Source: SFWF01 sp045636705 (GTDB lineage Bacteria > Bacillota > Clostridia > Oscillospirales > Acutalibacteraceae). From it: a DNA stretch of 55,727 bases. Position 1 is the first letter of the stretch. The number at the start of each line of letters is the position of its first letter. The stretch lies in the NCBI GenBank assembly GCA_045636705.1, contig JAZTYA010000001.1:1-55727 (forward strand), in the 5' to 3' direction. Shown here piece by piece: positions 48,343 through 55,727 of the stretch. Made by a program: the position numbers and the translations under genes. The notes beneath the pieces were generated by a model that did not search any database, was not told where the DNA came from, and worked only from the letters and a program-made list of their open reading frames with translations.

Positions 48343-48690
48343 ATATATTTAAGTCATTGGTCTATCCCTTCATTATTAGTTTTATTAATAATGACACTAG
48401 TACATTGGACTCACCTTTAAATTGATTTTTTGTTTCCTACAAAAGACTTAATAGAACTTTGGACTCACCTCTTTCTTTTATTTTAATCCTATACAGTATG
48501 GTGTGTCTTCCCTTTTCATCGGGTATCAGTCCTTTCTTTCTCCTTTATTTTATCTCTATCTCTCTTCTGTGTCTTAAATATACCACAACTTTCACAAATT
48601 GTCAAGCAAAAGTTAATAACTTTTGTGCAAATGTTATAAGTTTGTAGGTTTTTAATAAAAAATCGCCACTTAAAATATGCAAATAGCAAA
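48343..48690. other. Gene-free A/T-rich spacer with a repeated 12-mer
   Basis: TTGGACTCACCT occurs at 48405 and 48462, 57 bases apart, in the same orientation, and ATTATTA/TAATAAT form a small dyad near 48372. I see no gene or convincing promoter. Confidence 0.5.
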
Positions 48691-48696
48691 AAAATA

Positions 48697-48725
48697 AAGC
48701 TCTGCATCAAACAGATGCAGAGCTT
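48697..48725 (-). terminator. Terminator of the pth-mfd-lipoprotein operon
   Basis: AAGCTCTGCATC / GATGCAGAGCTT stem followed on the minus strand by TATTTTTTT. Confidence 0.88.
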
Positions 48726-48732
48726 TTGGGTT

Positions 48733-49965
48733 TTAGTTTGTTCCGTCGTAAATGTTCTTAACCTTAAACTGATTAATAGCATAGTTGTTTACTACGCATT
48801 CAAGAGAAGCGCCGTATTCCTTGATTTCCTTTTTAAACTCATCCTCTTTTAAGACGCTGACAATATCGGTCTTAAGAAGAACGTCTCTGTAATAGGTGTC
48901 GGCATTGATATCTTTCTTGATAATCATATAAACTATCTTATGCTCGCTATCAGAAATAATCTTGCTAGTGCCTACTTCCATAGCCTTAACATCGCTAAAG
49001 TACTCGAAATCATATCCAGTCTTATCATCACCGATAATAGCTACGTACTCATCCTTAGGTGCCTGTTCTTTGCTTTCAGAGCTTGTAGTTCCTGAAGAGG
49101 TGTTAGAGTTTGAGCTTGTGGTTGAGCTTGTAGTTGAGCTTGTGGTTGAGCTTGTAGTTGAGCTTGTGGTTGAGCTTGTGGTTGAGCTTGTGGTTGAGCT
49201 TGTATTAGAGCTTGTGCTTGAAGACGTGCTTGAAGATGTTGAGCTTGAGTTTGAAGAAGAATCAGCTGCATTATACTCATCATAAAGCTTTGAAAAAGCT
49301 TCGCCCTTTGTGTATCTGTCAAGATATGACTGTAGCTTTTCCTTTGCCTTGGTTTCAGTAACATCTTTTTCGCTACTCCAGTCGTACTCAAGACAATACA
49401 TAGCGGCATAATGCTCGTCTATTGCCTTTTGATAGTCTTCAGTAGGGATTTTTCTTTCTCCATCGTCTGAATAAAGGTCCTGGAAATACTGAGTTCTTAA
49501 AGACTCATATATTGTAGCCTTTAAGAAGGTGTCATAGCCTACACCGTTCTCTTCGTAAATGTACTTAAAGCCGTAGGTTTCCCAATAGAAATCCACCATG
49601 CTCTGAACAGATTCCATCTCTTCTTTGTCTAAGGTTGTGCCGGCATCCGCCATCTTCTTTTCATAAGCGGCATATTCCTTGCACTTATCCATTGCTAATT
49701 TTTTTACGTACTCTTCAAACTTTACGCCTTCGATTTTGGTTTTAAGATAGCTAAAACCTTTTTCGGAACTGTCATAGTCTTCAGATTCGTCAATAAGTTG
49801 CTTTGCTTCGCCATCAGCAGACACCAAGAAATAGGAATAAAGACCTGATGTTATTTCTATTCCACCAACGGTTACGGCAACCTCACCCTGCTTATGACAA
49901 GCGGTAAGTGAAAAGACCATAATCAAAGCCAAAGATACGGCAATAATGCCTTTTATAAGTTTCAT
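48733..49965 (-). CDS. PrsA/SurA-like foldase lipoprotein with Ser/Thr repeat tract
   Basis: 410 aa. Signal peptide with lipobox LTAC (lipidated Cys at about residue 23) then a SurA/PrsA-like N-terminal helical region and a C-terminal parvulin-like part (KDEYVAIIGDDKTGYDFEYF ... KIVYMIIKKDI). A low-complexity insert of about 60 residues (SSST, STTS repeats) lies at about 236-296, coded by a 12-bp minisatellite. The pth-mfd-foldase order is common in Clostridia. The isomerase motif is weak, so it may be a non-enzymatic chaperone. ATG at 49965 follows GGAGG. Confidence 0.75.
   Translation of the reverse strand: MKLIKGIIAVSLALIMVFSLTACHKQGEVAVTVGGIEITSGLYSYFLVSADGEAKQLIDESEDYDSSEKGFSYLKTKIEGVKFEEYVKKLAMDKCKEYAAYEKKMADAGTTLDKEEMESVQSMVDFYWETYGFKYIYEENGVGYDTFLKATIYESLRTQYFQDLYSDDGERKIPTEDYQKAIDEHYAAMYCLEYDWSSEKDVTETKAKEKLQSYLDRYTKGEAFSKLYDEYNAADSSSNSSSTSSSTSSSTSSNTSSTTSSTTSSTTSSTTSSTTSSTTSSTTSSNSNTSSGTTSSESKEQAPKDEYVAIIGDDKTGYDFEYFSDVKAMEVGTSKIISDSEHKIVYMIIKKDINADTYYRDVLLKTDIVSVLKEDEFKKEIKEYGASLECVVNNYAINQFKVKNIYDGTN
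49112..49207. repeat. 12-bp coding minisatellite
   Basis: Seven units of GAGCTTGT(G/A)GTT plus one divergent unit (plus-strand notation), coding a TTSS/STTS repeat. Copy number in multiples of 12 keeps frame. Confidence 0.88.
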
Positions 49966-50066
49966 TTTACTTCCTCCAAAACGGATGTTTTCTTCGCAAA
50001 AATACGATACACTTTATTATATAATAATTTTACCAAAAAGTCCACTAGTTTTTTAACTTTATAACG

Positions 50067-53000
50067 CTACAATATTTTAGATATTTCTGCAATAGCCAAA
50101 GCGGGTGTTTCGTTTGGTTTTAGTTTTACAGAATAGTAAGGCTTTTCGGCCACGTTTAGCTTAACTCTGCCTTTTAGTCCCTCATTTAAACGTGCCATTT
50201 GTTCTTCTTTTATTTCGGCAACCTTAAGCTTTAGGGTGTCTCCGACGCAGGTTATTTCATATATACCGTTTGCCGAGGCTCTGCTTCTAAAGAGGGCAAT
50301 TTCGATAAGGCCCATCACCGCTTTTGGTGGCTCGCCAAATCTGTCACAAAGCTCGTCAATTACGTCTTCTGCATCTTCTTTTGTCTTAATTTCGGCAATC
50401 CTTCGGTATATTCCAAGCCGCGCAGGAAGGTTTTTAATATAGTTTTCGGGGATATGAGCCGAAATATTAAGGTCAACAAGACAGTCGGCTTCCTCTGTTT
50501 TAGTCTTCTCGCCCTTTTCTTCACTTACGGCATCGTTTAAAAGTTTTAGGTACATATCGTAACCTACCGCTTCCATATTGCCGTGTTGCTCTCCGCCTAA
50601 GATGTTGCCGGCGCCTCTAATTTCAAGGTCACGCATAGCAATCTTAAAGCCCGAACCAAACTCGGTATATTCCTTAATCGCTTCAAGCCTTTTTGTAGCG
50701 GTTTCGCTTAAGTTTCTGCCCTGTCTAAAGCAAAAATAAGCGTAAGCGCGCCTTTGTGAACGGCCGACTCGGCCTCTTAACTGATGAAGCTGAGAAAGGC
50801 CAAAACAATCCGCATCCTCTATTATGAGTGTATTGGCATTTGGTACGTCTACACCCGTTTCGATAATGGTTGTGCAAACAAGAACGTCTATTTCGTGTTC
50901 AAGAAGTTTTCTCCAAACACTAGATAACTCCTCTTCGCTCATTTTTCCGTGAGCTACATCAATTCTGGCATTCGGCAGATTTTCTTTTAGTTTAAGTGCC
51001 ACTCGTTCTATTGTATTGACTCGGTTATGCAGATAATAAACCTGACCGCCGCGTCGAAGTTCCTTGTTTATTGCCTCTAAAATAACACCGTTATTATGCT
51101 CTAAAACATAGGTTTGAACCGGACTTCTGTCCGACGGCGCCTCATCTATTGAAGATAGGTCGCGAAGTCCCGACATAGCCATATTTAAGGTTCTCGGAAT
51201 TGGGGTTGCCGAAAGGGTTAAAACGTCAACTGTTGGATGCTCTTCCTTGAGTTTTTCCTTTTGTGCTACGCCAAAACGTTGTTCCTCATCGACAATAACA
51301 AGCCCTAAATCCTTAAAGACGACGTCTTTTGAAACCAGTCTATGTGTTCCAACAACTAAATCAACGTTTCCTCTTTTAAGTCCTAAAAGGGTCTTTTCCT
51401 GTTCCTTTTTAGAGACAAAACGAGAAAGCATTTTAACCGTTATAGGTAGGTCTCCAAAGCGCTTAACTATGGTGTTGAAGTGCTGTAAAGCCAAAATGGT
51501 CGTCGGCACTAAAACGGCACATTGCTTGCCCTCTGCGACACACTTAAAGGCGGCACGCAGGGCAACCTCGGTCTTGCCAAACCCTACGTCTCCGCAAAGG
51601 AGTCGGTCCATTGGCACGGCTCTTTCCATATCGCGTTTTATTTCGTTTGCGCTACGGAGTTGGTCCTCGGTTTCCTCGTACTCAAAACGGCGCTCAAAGT
51701 CACTTTGAAGGTCGGTGTCCTGACTAAAGGCAAAACCCGCTTCAGACATTCTTTTTGAATAAAGGGCTATTAACTGCTTTGCCATATCCTTAACGGCTTT
51801 TTTGACCCTTTTTCTTGTGTTATGCCAGTCCTGACTGCCAAGTCGGTTGAGCTTTACCTGGCTATCCTCCGAGTTACCTATATATTTTGAAACCAAGTCA
51901 AGTTGTGTAACCGGAACGTATAGCACGTCCCCTTTAGCATATCTAATCTTTATATAATCCTTGGTAACGCCCTTGGCTTTGATGCTGTTTATTCCCTCGA
52001 AAATACCTATTCCGTGGGATGCGTGAACAACATATTCTCCACCCTTGAGTTCTTCCAAAGAGTTGTACGCGTTTTTATTAATTTTTCTTTTAGGCTTAAC
52101 CGTGCTGCCACCGAAAATATGCCTATGGCTTACAAATATAAAATTTTGCTCCTGTATTTCAAAACCCGAAGAAAGACCGCCTTCGATAACCACTGCGCCT
52201 TTTTTAGGCAAGGATTTAACGGTTGGCATATAGACCGACTTTATCCCCTCTTTATTAAGGTCCAGGTTTAAAAGCTCTGCCGCCTTTGCACCGCCTGCCG
52301 CAACGACCGCAAGACCACCCTTTGAAACCAGATAGCCTATATCCTCTTTTAATGTGTTTATATCTCCGTTCCAAGCCGAGTTTCTCTTAAAGTTAAAACT
52401 AAACAGTTCCTTTAAAGAAAACGGCACCGAAGAAGGTAAGAAATTGTCGAGCAAAATACCCTTGGAACATTTTTCCATAAGCTCGGTTTCATCCAAATAA
52501 AGCTTTGCGGTAGAATGGGATAAAAATCCCTCTTCTAAATAACGGGCGACGTCTTCCTCATCGATAACCGCATTCCTTTTAAGAATTTCTCTGATGCCAA
52601 CGAGTTCACTCGACACAATAAGAGGCTCGCAAAAGTAATCAAATACTGTGCTATCCTTATATATAAGACGAATATACCTATCCATTGGAAAAGGTATGCC
52701 CTCTTTTAATTTTTCTATATCGCGATTTATTTGCTCTCGTTGTTTGTCACTGAGTTTTCGGTTGCCTTTGATATACTCCTCAAGTATGTCAACAAGCTTT
52801 TCAGGTTGGCAAACTACCTCGTTTGCAGAAAAAACTTTAAGGGTATCTACCTTTTCCGTTCGGCGTTGGGTCTCGATTTCAAACTCGCAAATAGTATCGA
52901 TTTCATCGCCCCAAAGTTCAATTCGGCAAGGATAGTCACGGTTGGGCGCAAAGATATCAAGTATTCCGCCACGGACAGAAAACTGACCCTTACCCTCGAC

Positions 53001-53495
53001 CTGTTCGGTTTTTACATAGCCTGCCGACACTAAATTTTGACATATATTATCAAGATTTATTTCATCTCCCTCTTTAAAGGTAAAGATGTTTTCTTTAAGA
53101 GTTTCTTTAGGAATTGTATATTGTATGGCCGAGCGAGCTGATAAAATAAGCAGCTCAAAATCCCCATCCAAAAGTTTGGATAGGGTGTCTATTCTTATGT
53201 GTTCATATTCTTTCCCGCTCGCTAATGCTCCACCTACCGAGTAGTCTCTTGACGGCAAATTTACCACATTTAACCCTAGCGCTTTTAGGTCTTCGCCTAG
53301 GGTATAAGCATCGGCTTCATCGGGTGTTATAAGGATAATTTTCTTTTTTGTGTTCCTTACAAGCCCTAAAAGCACTACCGCCTTGTGAATGGCTGAAAGA
53401 CCTGACGCTTCAAGAGGGAACTCCCCTTTTAATGTAGCATCCAAAAACCGTTTAAACTCGGGATTCTGTGAAACAATGGAACTTAAAAATTCCAT
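50067..53495 (-). CDS. mfd: Transcription-repair coupling factor
   Basis: 1142 aa. UvrB-like N-terminal module, RNA-polymerase-interaction domain (YVVHASHGIGIFEGI), RecG-like helicase with Walker A MDRLLCGDVGFGKTEVALRAAF, VIVDEEQRFGV (DEEQ) and the TRG region, then the C-terminal D7 domain. It removes stalled RNA polymerase and recruits UvrA. Ten bases after pth. Confidence 0.96.
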   Translation of the reverse strand: MEFLSSIVSQNPEFKRFLDATLKGEFPLEASGLSAIHKAVVLLGLVRNTKKKIILITPDEADAYTLGEDLKALGLNVVNLPSRDYSVGGALASGKEYEHIRIDTLSKLLDGDFELLILSARSAIQYTIPKETLKENIFTFKEGDEINLDNICQNLVSAGYVKTEQVEGKGQFSVRGGILDIFAPNRDYPCRIELWGDEIDTICEFEIETQRRTEKVDTLKVFSANEVVCQPEKLVDILEEYIKGNRKLSDKQREQINRDIEKLKEGIPFPMDRYIRLIYKDSTVFDYFCEPLIVSSELVGIREILKRNAVIDEEDVARYLEEGFLSHSTAKLYLDETELMEKCSKGILLDNFLPSSVPFSLKELFSFNFKRNSAWNGDINTLKEDIGYLVSKGGLAVVAAGGAKAAELLNLDLNKEGIKSVYMPTVKSLPKKGAVVIEGGLSSGFEIQEQNFIFVSHRHIFGGSTVKPKRKINKNAYNSLEELKGGEYVVHASHGIGIFEGINSIKAKGVTKDYIKIRYAKGDVLYVPVTQLDLVSKYIGNSEDSQVKLNRLGSQDWHNTRKRVKKAVKDMAKQLIALYSKRMSEAGFAFSQDTDLQSDFERRFEYEETEDQLRSANEIKRDMERAVPMDRLLCGDVGFGKTEVALRAAFKCVAEGKQCAVLVPTTILALQHFNTIVKRFGDLPITVKMLSRFVSKKEQEKTLLGLKRGNVDLVVGTHRLVSKDVVFKDLGLVIVDEEQRFGVAQKEKLKEEHPTVDVLTLSATPIPRTLNMAMSGLRDLSSIDEAPSDRSPVQTYVLEHNNGVILEAINKELRRGGQVYYLHNRVNTIERVALKLKENLPNARIDVAHGKMSEEELSSVWRKLLEHEIDVLVCTTIIETGVDVPNANTLIIEDADCFGLSQLHQLRGRVGRSQRRAYAYFCFRQGRNLSETATKRLEAIKEYTEFGSGFKIAMRDLEIRGAGNILGGEQHGNMEAVGYDMYLKLLNDAVSEEKGEKTKTEEADCLVDLNISAHIPENYIKNLPARLGIYRRIAEIKTKEDAEDVIDELCDRFGEPPKAVMGLIEIALFRSRASANGIYEITCVGDTLKLKVAEIKEEQMARLNEGLKGRVKLNVAEKPYYSVKLKPNETPALAIAEISKIL

Positions 53496-53504
53496 GGTCT
53501 CTCC

Positions 53505-54116
53505 TTACTTGGAATATTTATTCATAGCGCTATCAATACCACGGGAAAGAATTTCTCCCACCGCTTTGACAGCGTTATCGCCTGCTGTTTTGATTTTTTC
53601 TTTATCTTCTCCGCTAAACTTACCTAAGACCCAGTCTTTAAGGTCATAATCGGGATGAGGTTTAGCTCCTATTCCTACCTTAACCCTTGGGAAGTCCTCT
53701 CCTATGTAGGCGATTATGTCCTTAATTCCGTTGTGTCCTCCGGCGCTTCCCTTTCTTCTTATACGGATTACTCCGGGGTCTAAGGATATATCATCATATA
53801 TTACAATTATATCTTCAGGCGGTATTTTATAGAACTTCGAAGCCTCGGCTACCGCTTCTCCCGAATTGTTCATATAGGTAAGCGGTTTTTGAAGAAGAAC
53901 CCTGCTTTTCCCTATTTTTGCCTCACCGATATAGGATTTAAACTTCATTCTTTCACATTTTGCATCATATTTTTCGCATAAAGCATCCACTACGAAAAAG
54001 CCGACGTTATGACGGCTTCCATCGTACTCCATACCGGGATTTCCAAGTCCTACTATCAGCTTGTCAAAATTTGATGAGCCGAAATCTTTTTTTAGTTTCT
54101 TAAACAAAACATTCAT
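53505..54116 (-). CDS. pth: Peptidyl-tRNA hydrolase
   Basis: 203 aa if started at ATG 54116; an in-frame ATG at 54161 exists. KLIVGLGNPGMEYDGSRHNVGFFVVDAL with the catalytic His, LQKPLTYMNNSGEAV and VIYDDISLDPGVIRIRRKGSAGGHNGIKDI are diagnostic. The N-terminal extension of about 17 residues before the core is slightly long, and no strong Shine-Dalgarno supports either start. First gene of pth-mfd. Confidence 0.93.
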   Translation of the reverse strand: MNVLFKKLKKDFGSSNFDKLIVGLGNPGMEYDGSRHNVGFFVVDALCEKYDAKCERMKFKSYIGEAKIGKSRVLLQKPLTYMNNSGEAVAEASKFYKIPPEDIIVIYDDISLDPGVIRIRRKGSAGGHNGIKDIIAYIGEDFPRVKVGIGAKPHPDYDLKDWVLGKFSGEDKEKIKTAGDNAVKAVGEILSRGIDSAMNKYSK

Positions 54117-54169
54117 CACCAAGGTAATATTAACACAAATTTTATCTTTATTCAAGGGCATTTTAAGTA

Positions 54170-54198
54170 TTGACTTTTAGTAGTAAAAGTAATATTAT
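54170..54198 (+). promoter_or_regulatory. Promoter of thrS
   Basis: TTGACT, 17 bases, TATTAT, immediately upstream of the T-box leader. Confidence 0.7.
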
Positions 54199-54203
54199 AT
54201 AAT

Positions 54204-54455
54204 TGTAAAAGCGTTGATAGGGACAGTAACCTTTTTGTTTTCTTAAAAGAGAGTTCGGGCCATTAGGCTGAAAGCCCGATAAGAAGAGATTTAGGTGAAC
54301 ACCACCCTTGAGTGTCTGTCGAAATAAGACAGAACGGCTACCTACCGTTAACAAGGCTTTAAGTGACACTTTTTAGTGTAATGCGGGTGGAACCGCGGAG
54401 TCATAAATTCAGACTTCGTCCCAAGTTTTTTTAGGGACGGAGTCTTTTTATTTTA
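54204..54455 (+). promoter_or_regulatory. T-box leader of thrS
   Basis: The T-box sequence TGGAACCGCGG is at 54388-54398. A terminator AGACTTCGTCCC / GGGACGGAGTCT follows (54411-54445), with a T-run. The stem I region includes GTGAACACCACCC, consistent with an ACC (Thr) specifier. Uncharged tRNA-Thr should favour thrS expression. Confidence 0.9.
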
Positions 54456-54480
54456 TAATTTTTTTAAAGGAGATTTATAT

Positions 54481-55727
54481 ATGAAAATTTCTCTTAGAGG
54501 CGACATAAGAGAGTTTGAAAACGGTTTAAACCCTTATGACGTTGCAAAATCCTTTGGCGGTGGATTCTTTAAGAACGTTTGCGCCGCTAAAATCAATGGT
54601 GTAAATTCTGATATTCGCACCGAACTAAAAGACGGCGACGAGCTCGAACTTTTAACCTTTGAGGACGATTACGGCAAGTGGACCTATCGCCACACCGCTT
54701 CTCACATTTTGGCTCAGGCGGTAAAGCGTCTTTACCCCGATGCTAAACTTGCAATCGGTCCTGCGGTTGATGACGGTTTTTACTATGACATTGATTCTGC
54801 TACTGCCTTTGCTCCTGAGGACCTTAATAAAATCGAGGCCGAAATGAAGAAGATTATAAAGGAAAATCTTCCCTTAGAACGTTTTACCCTTCCTTTCGAA
54901 GAGGCTGTTAAATTCTTTGAAGAAAAGGATGAGCCTTACAAGGTTGAGCTTATAAAGGACCTTCCCGAAGGTTCGGTTATCAGTTTCTATAAACAAGGAG
55001 AGTTTACCGACCTTTGCGCAGGCGCTCATCTTCTCTCAACCGGTGCCGTTAAGGCGTTTAAGCTTACAAGTGCTACCGGTGCTTATTGGAGAGGCGACTC
55101 ATCTAAAAAGATGCTTCAGCGTATTTACGGCACTGCTTTCCCGAAGCAGACCGAACTCGATGAGCATTTAGCAAGAATTGAAGAGGCTAAAAAGCGTGAC
55201 CATAACAAACTCGGCCGTGAGCTTGAACTCTTTACAACAAGCGAGCTTATCGGTCAGGGACTTCCCATTATGCTACCTAAAGGTGCTCGTATTGTTCAGC
55301 TTTTACAGCGTTTCGTTGAGGATGAGGAACAAAAACGCGGTTGGCAGCTTACAAAAACTCCTTTAATGGCTAAGTCAGACCTTTATAAGATTTCGGGTCA
55401 CTGGGACCACTACCGTGACGGAATGTTTGTTATGGGAGATGCCGAGGATGAAACAAAGGAGTGCTTTGCGCTTCGTCCTATGACCTGTCCTTTCCAGTAT
55501 CAAGCATATTTAAGCAAGCCTCGTTCTTACCGTGACCTACCCCTTCGTTATAACGAAACCTCAACCCTCTTTAGAAACGAGGAAAGCGGAGAGATGCACG
55601 GACTTATCCGTGTTCGCCAGTTCACAATTTCAGAAGGCCACCTAATGTGTACCCCTGAACAGCTTGAAGACGAGTTTAAAACCTGCTTGGAGCTTTGCGT
55701 ATTTAGGCTTAAGACCTTAGGTCTTTA
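54481..55727 (+). CDS. thrS: Threonyl-tRNA synthetase (partial, runs off the window)
   Basis: 415 codons visible, open to the window end. TGS domain (about 1-62), editing domain with HTASHILAQAVKRLYPDAKLAIGPAVDDGFYYD (zinc HxxxH), then the class II core: LPKGARIV, ALRPMTCPFQYQAY (motif 2 region and zinc Cys) and YNETSTLFRNEESGEMHGLIRVRQFT. ATG at 54481 follows AAAGGAG. About one third (C-terminal anticodon domain) is missing from the window. Confidence 0.96.
   Translation, partial: MKISLRGDIREFENGLNPYDVAKSFGGGFFKNVCAAKINGVNSDIRTELKDGDELELLTFEDDYGKWTYRHTASHILAQAVKRLYPDAKLAIGPAVDDGFYYDIDSATAFAPEDLNKIEAEMKKIIKENLPLERFTLPFEEAVKFFEEKDEPYKVELIKDLPEGSVISFYKQGEFTDLCAGAHLLSTGAVKAFKLTSATGAYWRGDSSKKMLQRIYGTAFPKQTELDEHLARIEEAKKRDHNKLGRELELFTTSELIGQGLPIMLPKGARIVQLLQRFVEDEEQKRGWQLTKTPLMAKSDLYKISGHWDHYRDGMFVMGDAEDETKECFALRPMTCPFQYQAYLSKPRSYRDLPLRYNETSTLFRNEESGEMHGLIRVRQFTISEGHLMCTPEQLEDEFKTCLELCVFRLKTLGL

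Noticed and set aside
48962..49285. Rightward open frame coding (VVEL)n
   Set aside because: It is the antisense reading of the lipoprotein minisatellite.

Overview
The window is a stretch of chromosome from a low-GC, anaerobic Gram-positive bacterium. It is most likely a gut Clostridia member near the Oscillospirales/Ruminococcaceae. The evidence is PolC plus DnaE, WhiA, HPr kinase, a T-box thrS leader, a ZTP-riboswitch pyruvate formate-lyase, YugP-type metallopeptidase, strong AGGAGG ribosome sites and many near-consensus TTGACA/TATAAT promoters. The taxonomic placement is inference.

Left host block (1-21983). A leftward run carries an M23 endopeptidase, polC, ispG, rseP, dxr, cdsA, uppS, frr and pyrH (the common Firmicutes isoprenoid/phospholipid/translation cluster), then pflA-pflB behind a ZTP riboswitch, and tsf-rpsB behind a structured leader. 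A rightward run carries guaB, rsmD, coaD, a coiled-coil protein, smpB, an esterase and the tmRNA gene ssrA. SmpB and tmRNA are partners in ribosome rescue. PolC lacks the usual inserted proofreading exonuclease.

Mobile element (about 21976-35933, 13.95 kb). It sits exactly at the 3' CCA end of ssrA between 9-bp direct repeats and is bounded on the right by a large serine recombinase. Its modules are: a divergent switch of two XRE repressors with distinct operator families; an early leftward set with a stand-alone VapE-C-terminal-like protein; a GTTAC-rich duplicated origin-like region; an ArpU-like late regulator; a late leftward module made of a 229-aa protein, a 128-aa protein, a small membrane protein, a tape measure protein, a baseplate hub/fibre and a sigma factor; and a rightward cargo operon with a DUF6431-like Zn-ribbon protein and two exported beta-rich proteins. 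I see no terminase, portal, capsid or tail-tube gene, so this looks like a tail-gene-bearing phage satellite or a remnant. Two small non-coding transcripts with their own promoter and terminator lie inside it. One has a tRNA fold without an anticodon loop.

Right host block (35934-55727). It starts with the probable displaced tmRNA terminator, then two copies of a hairpin-array repeat flanking an AT-rich acetyltransferase gene. A leftward operon follows (hprK, ROK glucokinase, murB, whiA, dnaE, pfkA), then rightward ychF, a YugP-like metallopeptidase and alr. Next come leftward pth, mfd and a PrsA/SurA-like lipoprotein with a 12-bp minisatellite. Last is a T-box leader and the start of thrS, which runs off the window.
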